From positions 23,409,168 through 23,473,167 of the forward strand of contig OZ022589.1 of assembly GCA_963669155.1 (NCBI GenBank): a stretch of 64,000 nt of DNA, written 5' to 3'. The DNA is from Arbacia lixula (taxonomy: Eukaryota > Echinodermata > Echinoidea > Arbacioida > Arbaciidae). The first letter of the stretch is position 1, and each line of letters begins with the position of its first letter. Position numbers and translations under genes: made by a program. The notes below the pieces were generated by a model, which did not search any database, was not told where the DNA came from, and saw only the letters and a program-made list of their open reading frames with translations. Positions 33,177 through 64,000 of the stretch are shown here, piece after piece.

Positions 33177-34611
33177 GCTTTTTACATAATGCTGATCAGG
33201 GTCGCATGTGTGGATGACAAGTTGCGTGTAGAATTTCTTTTTGCATAATACATTTTTGCATCAATTAGAATTAGTTCTGTCATTCACATCTGAAGCATGA
33301 CTCCTGTCACGTTTTGCTTGAAATTCAGAACTGCGTTTTGAATAATAAAATGGGGTAAGAAAAGGGAAACCTGAAAGGGGGGGGGGGGGCGGGAGGGATA
33401 AGCCACTTATAATGTGGTGATGTCAAAGACTTGGAACAAACTGAATTGTCCTTATCAATGACTGCAAACATAACTAAACTGCCAATTTCATTCATAAAAT
33501 CCCATAAGAATATTTCAGCGAACCCATATCTCATTTAAACGGCGTAGGCTCGTACATTTAATTGTGACCATAGAATTGCTCCTACGGCCGCAGCAAATGT
33601 GACTGAGGCATAACCAAAGACCTTATAAAGCGCTGGGAAGCTTCTCAGCGCTTTACGGTCATTGATTTATAAACACCGTTTCGAAATAATGTCTGGAAGT
33701 AAGGCTACAGTTGAAATACCTGCTAATGGAAGGCATATGAGGAATTGCAATGTAGTATTTTGTATTTTCATTTTAGACCCATTTATTTAGACCCACTCAC
33801 TGACTGATTGGAAAGGTTTTGTTCTTGAGGGTGTTTCACCAAGAAAAAGATAGTTGTGCGGAAGTTACGCACATCTTTTGCCTCGGATATGATCAGCGAT
33901 AGGCCTATCCATGTGGTACAGAGGAGCGTATATACATTTACATAATTATGGATAGCTGTTGCAAAATCGGGTTCATCCAATGTCCGCGCGACATTGCAAC
34001 ATCTAGTATATACTTTTAATGAAGTTATCATACAACTGTATATACAAGTAGTTCTTCTAACTAGGCCTTCACATTTACCTGAATCAATTATAACGTGCAC
34101 TACAAATCATGGGTATCCTTGGTATAACTGTGGGGCTATAACCAACATTTTCCCGATGAATTCATAGAGATGATGCAACAATAATAACACTATGGTGTAT
34201 CACTTGAGATTGCAGTAACAAAAATCAATATGAATATAGGCTAGGTATTAGCTTTCATTTGATTTTGATGAAATTGCCCCTTGGGCTAATCTTGAAGAAC
34301 AATATTGACAAGTCCAAAGAGTACATTCAGCATCTTGTCTTCATCATCATAATAACATACCGTGAGGTTAAGTATTGCATAATCGAACCATGTAGCCTCG
34401 ATCGCTTTGACTGATCACAACTCTACACTAAAACTCTGCACGACCACAGCGGTCACACACAGGATTTTTTGAACCGTCACTATTGCCGATCAGTCACTAT
34501 TCATTGATATTTTCCTATGTTAATTCATATGCTGATGTAATACATGTTTCAATGTTATATATATATTTTTAATTGTACATATCAAATGAATGAAATGAAT
34601 GAATAATTATG

Positions 34612-35012
34612 CTACGGTCGCCGGACGGCGTCCAGAAAATCTGCGGCTGCCGTATGTTCTTTGACATGAAGACGTACGGCCACCGTAGGGGGACCCTTCG
34701 GCGGCCGTAGGTTTTTTGACAAATACTACGGCCGACCACTGATCTCTACAGTGCGGCCGACGCACGGTGGCCGCAAGGCGCCCTCACGGCGGCCGTATAC
34801 GCCGTAGAACGTTCTATGTCATGGCTACGGCTAGTCTAATTTCTACGGCGACCGTAGAAATGAAAAAAAAAAAAAAAATTATAACTCCGCGCTATAGAAA
34901 TTACGAATCCGCCGTACGTCGACCGTAAGGCCGTCGTAGATTTTCTGCGGCCGCCGCAGAAATCTCTTGAATTCAGGTATCTACGGCCGCCGTACGCCCG
35001 CCTAGAGCAAAT
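34612..35012 (+). repeat. GC-rich repeat made of CTACGGCCGCCGTA-type motifs
   Basis: A sharp GC island in AT-rich DNA. Variants of ACGGCGGCCGTA, CCGCCGTACG and TACGGCCGACC occur over a dozen times on both strands around an A-run at 34862-34877. The ends (GCTACGGTCGCCGGACGGCG and TACGGCCGCCGTACGCCCGC) are roughly inverted. Likely a fold-back transposon with internal motif arrays; it has no coding frame. Confidence 0.65.
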
Positions 35013-35482
35013 GTGACTGAGGTATTATAATACTACAACAATGTCAACATGTTTTGTTGTTGTTGTTATCTCTTGTGTATATTATATGGTCTGCCTATCT
35101 AAATGATTTTTTTTTTATGTTATAAGTTTCTGGCTCCTTTTTTAGCAATCTTTGTAAACTATCCGTCGACCTCCTAATTTATTCATTTGATAAATTCAAA
35201 CCGATAATTATTTGCTAGTTAGTCTGACATTAGTCCTGTCTGTCACAATAAGGCTATTTTTTTTTAGATGTTATCTATATGCACATCATAATATATAATT
35301 TACTAATTTATATGATTGCATTTTATTTGCACACTTAATGTCTCCTCACTTTCTTTAAACAATCTATGAACAATCGCTGATCAAATTCAAACCTAGAATT
35401 ATTTGCTGGTCTGTTAGTTTGTTACAATGAAGTTTTGTAGTTATCTGTTATGTATGTCATATATGATTTATCTATACATGTA

Positions 35483-35720
35483 TGTAAATTATTTTATTTG
35501 TAAACTGAATACCATGAGTCTTCGGACATTCTTCTTCAGTAAGCTTTTCATCAATAAACCCAAATTGAAAAAAAAATAAGTATAGACCCTGCGCTTTCTC
35601 TGTTTCCGTGTTGTAAATTATTTTATTTGTAAACTGAATACCATGAGTCTTCGGACATTCTTTTTCAGTAAAAAAAAAAAAATATATAGAGTCTGCGCTT
35701 TCTCTGTTTCCGTGTTGTAG
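35483..35720 (+). repeat. two-copy direct tandem duplication, about 110-130 bp
   Basis: GTAAATTATTTTATTTGTAA...CCATGAGTCTTCGGACATTC...CTGCGCTTTCTCTGTTTCCG occurs twice. The copies differ mainly by a deletion replaced by an A-run. It ends about 90 bases upstream of KARS exon 1a, so it may overlap its promoter. Confidence 0.85.
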
Positions 35721-35810
35721 ACTGATGATTGTATAGCTGTACAAGCACAAACTTGGAGAGGGCGCTATAAATTAAAAGTGATTAGAGATAAAGGGACTCT
35801 AAAAGTACTA

Positions 35811-55748
<19,938 letters not shown>

Positions 55749-56276
55749 CATTCAATCCCTCAACGTATATGGTCTGCTTGATCTATCCATGACTAGAGCA
55801 ATTCATTTACAGGAACATGATGGCCTGATGCTAGAATAAGGTTGGAATAGAATGCCTGAGAATGTACTTTAGGCAAAAAAAAATGCTTCCAACATTCTCC
55901 AAGTTAATATTTTGTAAAAAGATTTCTCACTATAAAGTGGTAATGACTTCAGTGTAAAGACATTGTAATTGCACAACTGCATTAACCTACTGTAAGTATG
56001 AAAGAATCAGACCAAACCATGTTGTGGAACATGGAGCATGTGGTGAGTCAGCACTGACAACTTTCATGATATGCCTTACTGGAATCCACTCATTCACTGA
56101 AATCCTTCGGAACTAGAATAGAAAAGCTATTGTATTGTGACAAAAAAGAACATTGACGAGAATTGCGTTTATTTTCCCTACATTTTTTCTTTTGAACAGA
56201 AGTTTATTTTCTACAAGACTCTTTTGAAGTGTCAATATATTGATTCTTGCAGTGTAATGGGTCTCCTACCAACTCT

Positions 56277-56522
56277 GCCCTACTCTGACAAAAGGAAGCA
56301 AGTGACAATTCACTCAAATCTGGGTTATTGGTATTCTTAGATTGTACCCAGCATTCCCCTAGATACAGGCAAATTCTGGACAAGAAATTTTCATCTTGCT
56401 GTGAAATATTCAATCTAACATGATGTGGTGTTGCACTGATGCCAATGCAAGTGACAGACACATTTTGCTCATTTACAAGAAAAGTCTCTTTTGTTAGTTG
56501 CTTCCTTTTGTCAGAGTAGGGC
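56277..56522 (+). repeat. MITE family E, copy 2
   Basis: Perfect terminal inverted repeats: GCCCTACTCTGACAAAAGGA + AGCAA at the left and TTGCT + TCCTTTTGTCAGAGTAGGGC at the right. About 245 bp. Internal sequence matches 39992-40231. Confidence 0.9.
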
Positions 56523-57036
56523 AGAACTCCAGAGTCTATTGACGCCCCATGTCCAGCAGAAATATTTTCTCAAGTGCTTATATATTTCCCAGCCCTGGAG
56601 CAGTGTGTTATTTAGCTGTACATGTACAGTGTACATAAATGCTCCATTATGTGCTAACCTACTAGTGGCACATAGTTTGTGTTGAAATGGTTTCATGAGT
56701 TGGAGCAGTGAACAATTTAGCAGTTAGCTGCTTTCACGGCCACATTTATGATTGTGAATGCATGCCAATGAAGAATTTATTTGTTTGGGGTATTTGTGTT
56801 CACTGACCTTTAACCTTAGTTTTGGTAAATATTTCAGCTCACAGATCATTCGTGTATTTCCATGTTGTGATTTCTTAGTAAACTTTCTTTCTAAATCCAT
56901 TGTAAACTTTCTCTTAAATGTTGGAGGAAACTTAAAAAATATTGAAAGTAATAGACATTAGCAACTTTTGAAGATTAGGTATTGCAAACTCCATAGGTGA
57001 GCTTCAAGTATGTAGCAGCAGTCATCTGAGGGCCAG

Positions 57037-57609
57037 GGGTGGTATTCCACAAGGATCCTAAGTGCTCACTTAGAAGAAATCGTATCCTAAGTCTAAGATT
57101 CTCCTAAGTGGTATTCCAGAATAATCTTAAGTTTTCTCATAAGTCCACTCCTAAGTTTTCTCTGATCTTTATACAAATTTATGCAAATCATCAAGTTAGG
57201 AGAATTGGTGATCCAGAATGCTTTCAGGAGAGAACTTAGGAGAGCCAGCCCCTGTCTTAGCCATTCATAACGCACGCAATAAAAAAGAGCAGCATTTATT
57301 TGCATAGGCACGCGTACATGATTGATGTGCGTACACATAGTTGCGCAACCACAAAGATAGGATCAATCCTAGGGGAAGGTCCCCGATGAGATGCTGTGAT
57401 TGTGATTGGCTGTTCATAAATGAAACACTTCCCTCCACTGGCTAATAAATGCTCACTGGATATGGTCTAACCCTCCCTCATTTGCATTAAGAGAGTCCTA
57501 AGAGGACATTCTGGAATTTTTTGCTCTCTAGGGCACCTCCTAAGTTGGGGACTTGGGAGGAAATTTATAAGAAAACTTAGGAGACAACTTAATTCTGGAA
57601 TACCACTCC
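57037..57609 (+). repeat. MITE rich in CCTAAGT motifs
   Basis: Left end GGGGTGGTATTCCACAAGGA, right end AACTTAATTCTGGAATACCA + CTCC. Motifs CTCCTAAGT / ACTTAGGAG recur on both strands inside, and GGTATTCCAGAAT also appears internally at 57112, so it may be a nested or compound element of about 570 bp. Confidence 0.7.
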
Positions 57610-58299
57610 TAGAATGTGCAGTTGAAAGTAAATGCAGGTTGTGCCCCTTTAGCGAATGAGGCACATGGAAAATCATGAAGTATCTTTTTTTTTTTATAAC
57701 ATCCAAAGGTGATAAACTAAGTTCACTTTTTTGCATATTCTATGACATTATGTGGTTAACACTCAAATGAAAGTATGGATTCTTGTGTGATATTATAAAA
57801 ACATTCATTTTCTGACTTTCTATTAGTTGATCTATTCCTTTAAGTGATGTAGTGTATTACATTATTTGTAGCATAGTGATATTTTTCAGACATTGTAGTA
57901 AATATGTTTTCTCTTTTCCTCTGGTGGAAGCCTGGCAAGACTCGACTGCTAAAATTGAAACAAATACAAAAAATGTGAAAGGAACAAACTATTGGAAATA
58001 TACAATAGCAACTACAATGTACATGTATTACTTTGGATTAGGTTAATACAGGTATATCCTTGTAAATCTATTCGAGTTTACCATTCATTGTGAACTATTA
58101 TTTTGGATTTGTGTATCCTTGTAAAGGTTAGTCAATTCATACTATTAACTTATATTCATTCAAGAGACATTAAAATGATTGCCAATGTATGAAGCTGTTC
58201 TATGTTGTGATTTTATAATGCGTTTCATGGTACACCATACTGTAGTCATGAAAAGAACTGTTGTGTTATTCTTTCAGAATAGCTCTGGAAAGAGCTGTT

Positions 58300-58329
58300 C
58301 AGAGAGTGAATGAGAAGGGGGAGAATAAC

Positions 58330-58400
<71 letters not shown>

Positions 58401-58510
58401 AGAGAGAAAGAGAGAGAGGGAGAGAGAGAGGGGAGAGAGAGAGAGAGAAAGAGAGAGAGAGGGAGAGAGAGAGAGAGGGTGAGTGTGTGTGTGTGTGAGA
58501 GAGAGAGAGA

Positions 58511-58573
<63 letters not shown>

Positions 58574-58673
58574 GACAATCTAATTAGGAAGCTAAAGAGG
58601 ATGTATCATATTTAATTAAAAATGCACTTAAAACATGAGAAAAGGAGAATGAGTGAATGAGAAGGGGGAGAAT

Positions 58674-58709
<36 letters not shown>
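58300..58709 (+). repeat. (GA)n arrays in duplicated context
   Basis: AATGAGAAGGGGGAGAATAA + CAGAGAGAG occurs at 58308 and again at 58658, each followed by a GA run. The first is interrupted by GTGTGT blocks. A segmental duplication of about 350 bases is one explanation. Confidence 0.85.
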
Positions 58710-58712
<3 letters not shown>

Positions 58713-59418
58713 CCATTTCTTTTCTCCTGCAGCTTAGTGTTCATGTTTGTTGTCGATGCAGTTTTGGTCAACGAATATGTGCTTTTGTTTTTCTTTCATG
58801 ATCAAGTCATAAACCCCTCAAAAGAGTTTTGCAATGCAAGTTCTAGGAGTTACACGCACATAAATATAACGTATATGGTTGCTATATAGTGTTCATCATA
58901 CCTAAATCAGAAAGATAAATTCTCCTCACATTGGGATGTTCTAGAGTACCTACATAATAGGTACTCTAAGATGTTCCTTGTAATACTGCCATCATGTGCG
59001 CAGTCCTGAATATGCATGCATCAAGGTCAAAGACACAATATTTCGTTTTTAACAGTGAATTTCCGTTTGTTATGAGGAGGAATTATGGTTGAATGATTAT
59101 CTTCATGTGGTGATGCGTGAATTAAAGTCGTCTGCATGTGCGGACGAGGGTTGTCATCTCGGGATACGGCATATTGAATACGGAAGGTCCACTGCATAAA
59201 GAAGACGTGCAAAACACACACTGAACAAGTACGTATTAAACATTATGACTACACACATGAAAGACTGCTTTAACTCTGAATGAATGTTGAAAGCCTTGAA
59301 AGGGAGACCGTCGGATGAAAATGATTATTCAAACAAGATTGGAAAGCATCATCATGGATAAATCGTGTACAGTATGTAAACACAACAAAAAAAGTAAGCC
59401 CCCCCCCCCCCCCCCCCC

Positions 59419-60470
59419 TAGCCTATCCGATAGGCGTCGGGCTAATGGGGTAACTACTGACGGGCGAGGGCGAAGGGCGAAGCCCTCCCTCTCCCGTCAT
59501 GAGTTATGCGAGGGCGTAGCCTATCCGATAGGCGTCGGGCTAATGGGGTAACTACTGACGGGCGAGGGCGAAGGGCGAAGCCCTCCCTCTCCCGTCATGA
59601 GTTATGCGAGGGCGCAGCCCGAGCGCCTATCGTCACTGGTGAGTACGAAAAATGAATTTCCTTTTATTTACCTTGTTCCGTTCGTAGAAATTCTACGAAC
59701 CCCCAACGAAGCTTCAATATAAATATTCATAGCTGTTCGCGAACACGGACCAATAAGCGACGAGGTTTGAACGTGACGTATAATGAGCTCACTTCGCTCA
59801 AAATGGCGTTCGCAAGAGGTCTAACAGAGAGTTTAAAACATGCTGCCCAAAAGCTCAAAATAGACCTGCAGGCTTCAGCGATATGTGCAGTACTTAATGG
59901 GGAGGATTGTTTTGTAAGTTTGCCTACTGGATTTGGGAAAAGTGCGATATTCCAGGCTCTGCCATTGTCGTTTGACTTTCTTCGCTCGGATTCTGGTAGC
60001 CCCGGGACTGCTCTCGCGCAGCCCGCTCACTGCGTGTGCGGGCTGGTCACAGTACTTAAGGACTCTGGGAGCGGACCGAAGCCGCCAGTGCCAGCCTAGC
60101 CGCAGGGAAAACCACTCGATCCCTGGTAAATCTACGACTACGGCAACTCCCGGTGCAACTCCAACTCCGCGGAGATCTATTGCTCTTGTAATTTCCCCCT
60201 TGATTTCCCTTATGAGCCCAAATACGAATGAACTCGCCCAACAAAATCAAAGACTGCGATGATAATGATAGGTTAAAAAATACAGTTGATCACCATATAA
60301 GGGTTATCTCATGAATGATGCATAAAAAAAAGTACATCACGCATACGTGCATACTGATGACTTTACCAGTGACGATAGGCGCTCGGCCTGCGCCCTCGCC
60401 CATCAGTCCCCTTCGCGCAACCAGTAACTTGCCCACTATAGCCCGGCGCATATCAGATAGGCTACCCCCC
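59419..60470. mobile_element. inverted-repeat element carrying a RecQ-like helicase start
   Basis: Left end: two identical tandem copies (59419-59516 and 59517-59614) of a 98-base unit, TAGCCTATCCGATAGGCGTC...GAGTTATGCGAGGGCG, then CAGCCCGAGCGCCTATCGTC + ACTGGT. Right end (60374-60470) is a diverged inverse: ACCAGTGACGATAGGCGCTC near 60364 and GATAGGCTA at 60461-60469. Both ends abut homopolymer C runs (59401-59418; 60470-60479). The enclosed segment contains the helicase fragment at 59803-60217. No transposase is seen, so the element would be non-autonomous. Confidence 0.6.
59803..60217 (+). pseudogene. RecQ-like DEAD/H helicase N-terminal fragment
   Basis: An ATG (AAAATGGCGTTCGC) opens a frame that runs to a stop at 60099. 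It begins MAFARGLTESLKHAAQKLKI, and then has the Q-motif-like LQASAICAVLNGEDCFVSLP and Walker A PTGFGKSAIFQALPL, typical of RecQ/Werner-type helicase fragments common in marine invertebrate genomes. After about residue 65 the similarity stops (a GC-rich insert). The motif-Ia-like SIALVISPLISLM reappears at 60173-60217 in another frame. So the coding region is shifted or interrupted by a short intron; motifs II-VI are absent. It could be a decayed retained gene fragment or cargo of the inverted-repeat element. A TGACGT (CRE-like) motif lies 27 bases upstream of the ATG. Confidence 0.65.
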
Positions 60471-60479
60471 CCCCCCCCC

Positions 60480-62163
60480 AGCAAAATAGCATAACTTTTT
60501 ATCGAAGAGGTTTTGGGCAAAATAATTTGGGAGGATTGTTCCTTAACATATTGACTAACTTCTGTGCGAAAAAAAATATATTATATATAACTTATTCTTA
60601 ACGCATGTGATGAGAATTTATCAGTCTTTGTTCTAACCCGAAATCATATGATTAGTTTCTTGCTGCTACCTTGAAAGTTTCCTTTTTTATTCGGTTGCCC
60701 GTTTGATTTAGGGAAACAAAACATATAGTTTGGGGAATAGGCCCATGCACTCCTTGATAAGTCAAAAAGATTTTGACGCACTATAGCAATTAATTACCAG
60801 TACAAAATTACAAGATCGACCTTGTGTATTTAAAATATTTCCACTTATTAGTAGCTTACAAAAAGAAATGACAAATAAATGATCAAACTTTTACCAACAT
60901 GTGCTTTTTAGACATATCATCAACACCAATCCCAAACTTGAAATGAAGATTTTCTTGATCCCTAGGGTTAGTGTAAATAAATGGGAAAATTGCACGTAGA
61001 TCGCTCTAGCAGCCGGCTGTCTCGGTTCAGCAGACGATATTCAACACCAGCCCCAAAACCAGCAACCGGAAATATGTCACAATTTTGAGGTCAAATCACT
61101 AACACCGCCTGATTTCAAGTCTGGTGTTATCGCTGGAATTTAACACCCACACCAGCCTATATACCCAACTTGAAATCACTATAAAAATAGCCACAGACGA
61201 AAAGTTCTACAGAAGTGATAAAACTTTTACAACTCGCGTCATCAAGACTGCCAGATAAGGAAACTTAAGTTTTTTTTTTTTAAAGAAGCCTAATACACGA
61301 ATAATGTTTGAAAGGAAATAAAATGCCTATATATACTCAAGTCAATCTCGATCTACCCGTAATATATCCACGAGCCCGTCCCCGTATAGTCGTCGAGCTA
61401 GGAGACGGCCATATGCAGCGTGGGAAGCTTTAAAAACCCATTGGCCGGAAATGTTGCAATGGGCATAGGCTACTTTAAGGATACTATCACCATTCCCAGA
61501 TTATTATTTATTGATGTATTTTTAGTGGCCGGTGGGCACCCCCTAACTAATATAGAGCGCGCTGCATGACCCCATGAAGAATTGGTGACAAATACTTCAA
61601 AAATAAGAACTCAACCTCAAATCAGGCTGCAAGCACAGTGTAGGCCGAGAGTTGTTCTAAGAAGATAATCAAATTCTGTTAAATGTCATTAATTATAACA
61701 TTTTGAAATGATCTTTTAGACATATGCTTCCTCTTTCTAGTACGACAAGCTACCGGCTGTATGCTGCGAGATAGTGTACCAGCTCATGAATACACCAATC
61801 TAATGCACTCAACACCATAGAGCTATGCTCAACACACACTGCCGTGTTGTTGCGGCGCGCATGCGTAGTGCGTTGCTGGTACCTAGCAACCGTAAACGTG
61901 TATACTGTGTATGCCGCGCTGAACGACGGCGACATCAACACACCGTACCGTGCCATGCAATACAACAGCCCTTTATGTTAGTTACTGCATTGCATATCGC
62001 ATACGATCATCACACTTTTCATACAGACAAGCTCGCGCACCGCACGAAGTCAGATACAGCATTTTGAAGAATATCGACTGCAAAGCTACACATTTTTCAC
62101 GAAAAACGCGGACAAAGGAAATAACAAATAATCTTCAGATCGTGAAAAATAGATAGACCAAAC
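60480..62163. other. intergenic and promoter region of the CFAP210-like gene
   Basis: AT-rich up to about 61.3 kb with no gene seen, then a more GC/CpG-rich stretch (61830-62060) immediately upstream of the CFAP210-like start, which is a likely promoter. Confidence 0.5.
61856..61890 (+). promoter_or_regulatory. NRF-1-like and RFX-like sites upstream of CFAP210
   Basis: CGCGCATGCGTA (61856-61867) matches the NRF-1 palindrome (YGCGCAYGCGCR) at all but one position. GTTGCTGGTACCTAGCAAC (61872-61890) is an inverted pair of RFX-type half-sites (GTTGCT / AGCAAC) with wider spacing than the usual X-box. RFX factors control ciliary genes, which fits the gene downstream. Function is inferred. Confidence 0.4.
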
Positions 62164-63728
62164 ATGGACATAGCACAAGTTAAGCATGGCCGAAGGAAAG
62201 GACAATCAAGAAGTAAGTTATTTTACCGAAAATAGTTAAAACTCTAGATAGAGTCTCCGTAACATTTTTGACTTTGGGTGAGAATTTACTGACTGTGTCA
62301 CCGTGCATGTAGCTGCTGTGTGTGAGTGTGCGTGGCCGGAGTCTGAAAGACTGAAAACTGAGTGAAATTGCATGTTTATCTAAGTTATATAAATTCTTCT
62401 CTTCTTTTGAATGAAAATCACATCAAGGACAAGACTGCTCTTTGAAATATTGTATCGTAAATTAGCGTTTTGTGAATGGTCTTAATCTTCGAAACAGAAT
62501 GAAAAAATGATGGAAAACTTGCTACGACCAATGAATGTGGAATATCACTTGTAATACATTTGGAAAACAGAGCTTAATGTTTTTTATGTAAATAATATTG
62601 TCAAATATTCAAATGTTTTGTTACTTGCTCCTCTGAAACTCACATTTTGTTTTCTTATCCATAAATACATGTATAGTGAGTGGTCCACAAACCGGCCCTT
62701 TTCCTTGAAACCGGCCCCCGCGTATTTCTACTCAGTGCATGTTATCGAAGGTTGGATGTGCGATTTATTGTGTATTTACGCATTAGTAAACAAAATGCAG
62801 GATTTCCGAAGCAAAATTAGACAAAATGTGCACATGCATATTTGACAGTTGCACATTTTTGTTCGAAACATCTCTGTTTTTTAACTTGCGTTCGTACTTC
62901 CATGATTTTCTCGTCGATCGCCGAAACTTTCCCGTCAGTTTTCACTGCACTGGAACGGGCATGATCGACACGCAATACTGATGAAATGTCGGCACTGTAT
63001 TCGTCGGATTGACAGAGATGTCGCACATTATCGGTAGGAGCCGGTTTCAAGGTGCAGTGATGTGAATGAGCGAAGATTTATCGAGCGATATTCGAATCGC
63101 AATTTCTCCGAAATTTTATTCTTAATCTTCATTCAAAAAATAGTTTTTTAAAGAGCATTATTTTGCTGATTTGTGTGTGAAATATTAGAATTTTATTTGG
63201 TTATCTTGGAATGATAATATTCAAAAGAAAACAAGGGGGCCAGTTTGAGGCACCCGCATCATACACAACAAATTCATTCGCGAATTTTTTGTCTTTTTGG
63301 ATTTGTTCAGAGTTATGTTGACATTTTGGGGAGTCATTCCATAATTTGGGGAGAAAACAAAATCATTTGTCACTTGTTTTTGTCACTTGTTGCAGTACAT
63401 GTGCATGTATACTGTAGATCTAGAGACTGTATTGTCATTGTAATGTGTAAAAGTAAACCTTATATCATCTTCCTTCATTACAGATTCCCCAGTGAATGCA
63501 TCCAGCCAGCCGATGCAGGCCCCTCCAGGAGCTGGTGGTATGCTCCTGCCAGATGGCACAGACCTCCGCCAGGTGACAGTGCTCTCCAAGACGGATTGGG
63601 CCAGGATCCGGGCTCAGCTAGAACGCAAACAGCGTGAGGAGGAAGAGCTGCGAGCCAAGAGGGAGGCTAAGGAGGCCATGTATAAACAGTCTAAGGACAT
63701 GGTCAAGAACTGGAGCAACACTATTGCT
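62164..63728 (+). CDS. CFAP210: CFAP210 (CCDC173)-like ciliary protein, first two coding exons, 3' truncated by window
   Basis: Exon 1 is 62164-62212 (donor AAGA A|GTAAGT) and exon 2 is 63484-63728 (donor GCT|GTAAGA). Together they give 98 residues: MDIAQVKHGRRKGQSRN, a Pro/Ala linker, LPDGTDLRQVTVLSKTDWAR, then a charged coiled coil (AQLERKQREEEELRAKREAK) and a stretch ending KNWSNTIA. The DLRQVTVLSKTDWARI and VKNWSNTIA elements suit the CFAP210/CCDC173 family, microtubule inner proteins of the ciliary doublet. Recognition is from memory and moderate; another trichohyalin/plectin-like coiled-coil family member is possible. The start is decided by phase: the ATG at 62164 joins exon 2 in frame, while the better-looking ATG at 62186 would read into a stop right after the junction. 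Confidence 0.6.
62681..63260 (+). repeat. MITE-like repeat family A, copy 3
   Basis: Starts TGGTCCACAAACCGGCCCTT, ends GGGGGCCAGTTTGAGGCACC. Internal TCGCACATTATCGGTAGGAG matches copies 1 and 2. Lies in the intron between the two CFAP210-like exons. Confidence 0.78.
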
Positions 63729-64000
63729 GTAAGATTGCGCACATCCATTTGTATGTTTAGTGGTTTTTGGGTTATGTCATGCTTTTAGACACGGTGTATT
63801 TTTTCCTTTCATCTAGTTTTACGGTAGACATATAATTTTATTATATAGAAATTGGATTGAGGGAGGGCATGATATTATCTTTCATTTCTGTCTGTATAAA
63901 CTCGCTATAAAATATGTACAACAAAACAAAAAATTGTTTATACAGCCTACATGTAGATTCTAAAGTGAAATGTTTTTGTGGAAAATATATGTGAAGTTTG
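63729..64000 (+). other. intron 2 of the CFAP210-like gene (to window end)
   Basis: AT-rich sequence after the exon 2 donor GCT|GTAAGA; the next exon is beyond the window. Confidence 0.55.

Larger units (their letters stand above)
33177..35810. other. intergenic upstream of KARS
   Basis: No gene recognised. Contains a poly-G tract (33378-33389), the GC-rich element at 34612-35012 and a direct duplication at 35483-35720. The sequence GCAAATGTGACTGAGG occurs at both 33593 and 35009. Confidence 0.5.
55749..59418. other. KARS 3' flank and intergenic DNA
   Basis: KARS 3' UTR followed by intergenic DNA. No AATAAA was found close to the stop. Contains MITEs at 56277-56522 and 57037-57609, and GA microsatellites (58328-58569, 58678-58709). 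No other gene seen. Confidence 0.5.

Noticed and set aside
58246..58578. Ser/Leu repeat frame (minus) and Arg/Glu repeat frames (plus)
   Set aside because: Microsatellite translation.
62186..62212. Alternative start MAEGKDNQE for the CFAP210-like gene
   Set aside because: Good-looking ATG, but its phase at the donor leads to IPQ-stop in exon 2; the ATG 22 bases upstream gives the open frame.

Overview
This window is animal nuclear DNA: split genes with GT-AG introns of roughly 0.5-5 kb, the standard genetic code, AT-rich intergenic DNA, many microsatellites and minisatellites, and a dense population of small inverted-repeat transposons (MITEs). The protein families (a GALNT11-type GalNAc transferase, cytosolic-type lysyl-tRNA synthetase, cytochrome c, a ciliary inner-junction/MIP-type protein) and the repeat style suggest a marine invertebrate, perhaps an invertebrate deuterostome such as an echinoderm. 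The species cannot be fixed from the sequence alone.

Layout. 1-4.7 kb: intergenic, only repeats. 4.7-12.8 kb (+): a complete 11-exon GALNT11-like gene (646 aa), with a LINE fragment, a MITE and three tandem arrays in its introns and a 41-bp minisatellite just downstream. 19.4-21.1 kb and 25.1-26.3 kb (-): two tandem, divergent, two-exon cytochrome c genes, with a possible shared or upstream leader exon near 31.2 kb. 26.3-35.8 kb: MITE-rich intergenic DNA. 35.8-55.7 kb (+): a complete 15-exon lysyl-tRNA synthetase gene (574 aa) with two near-identical alternative first coding exons. Its introns hold a Tc1-like transposon, at least six MITEs, a telomere-repeat array and a 3.6-kb 56-bp minisatellite. 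59.4-60.5 kb: an inverted-repeat element that contains the start of a RecQ-like helicase. 62.2 kb to the end (+): the first two coding exons of a CFAP210/CCDC173-like ciliary gene, which runs off the window.

The most unusual signal is that tandem duplications repeatedly include exon-intron junctions. In five places (GALNT11 exon 4 donor, GALNT11 exon 10 donor, KARS exon 6 donor, KARS exon 8 acceptor, KARS exon 12 acceptor) the last or first bases of an exon, together with the splice site, are copied one to six extra times into the adjoining intron, producing rows of decoy splice sites. In the KARS exon 8 case the spacer is an expandable telomeric hexamer tract, so the decoy spacing changes in steps of six. 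The duplicated first exon of KARS may be a distant example of the same process.

The genes have no operon-like relation. They are housekeeping or ciliary functions (Golgi O-glycosylation, translation, respiration, axoneme) that are neighbours in the genome.
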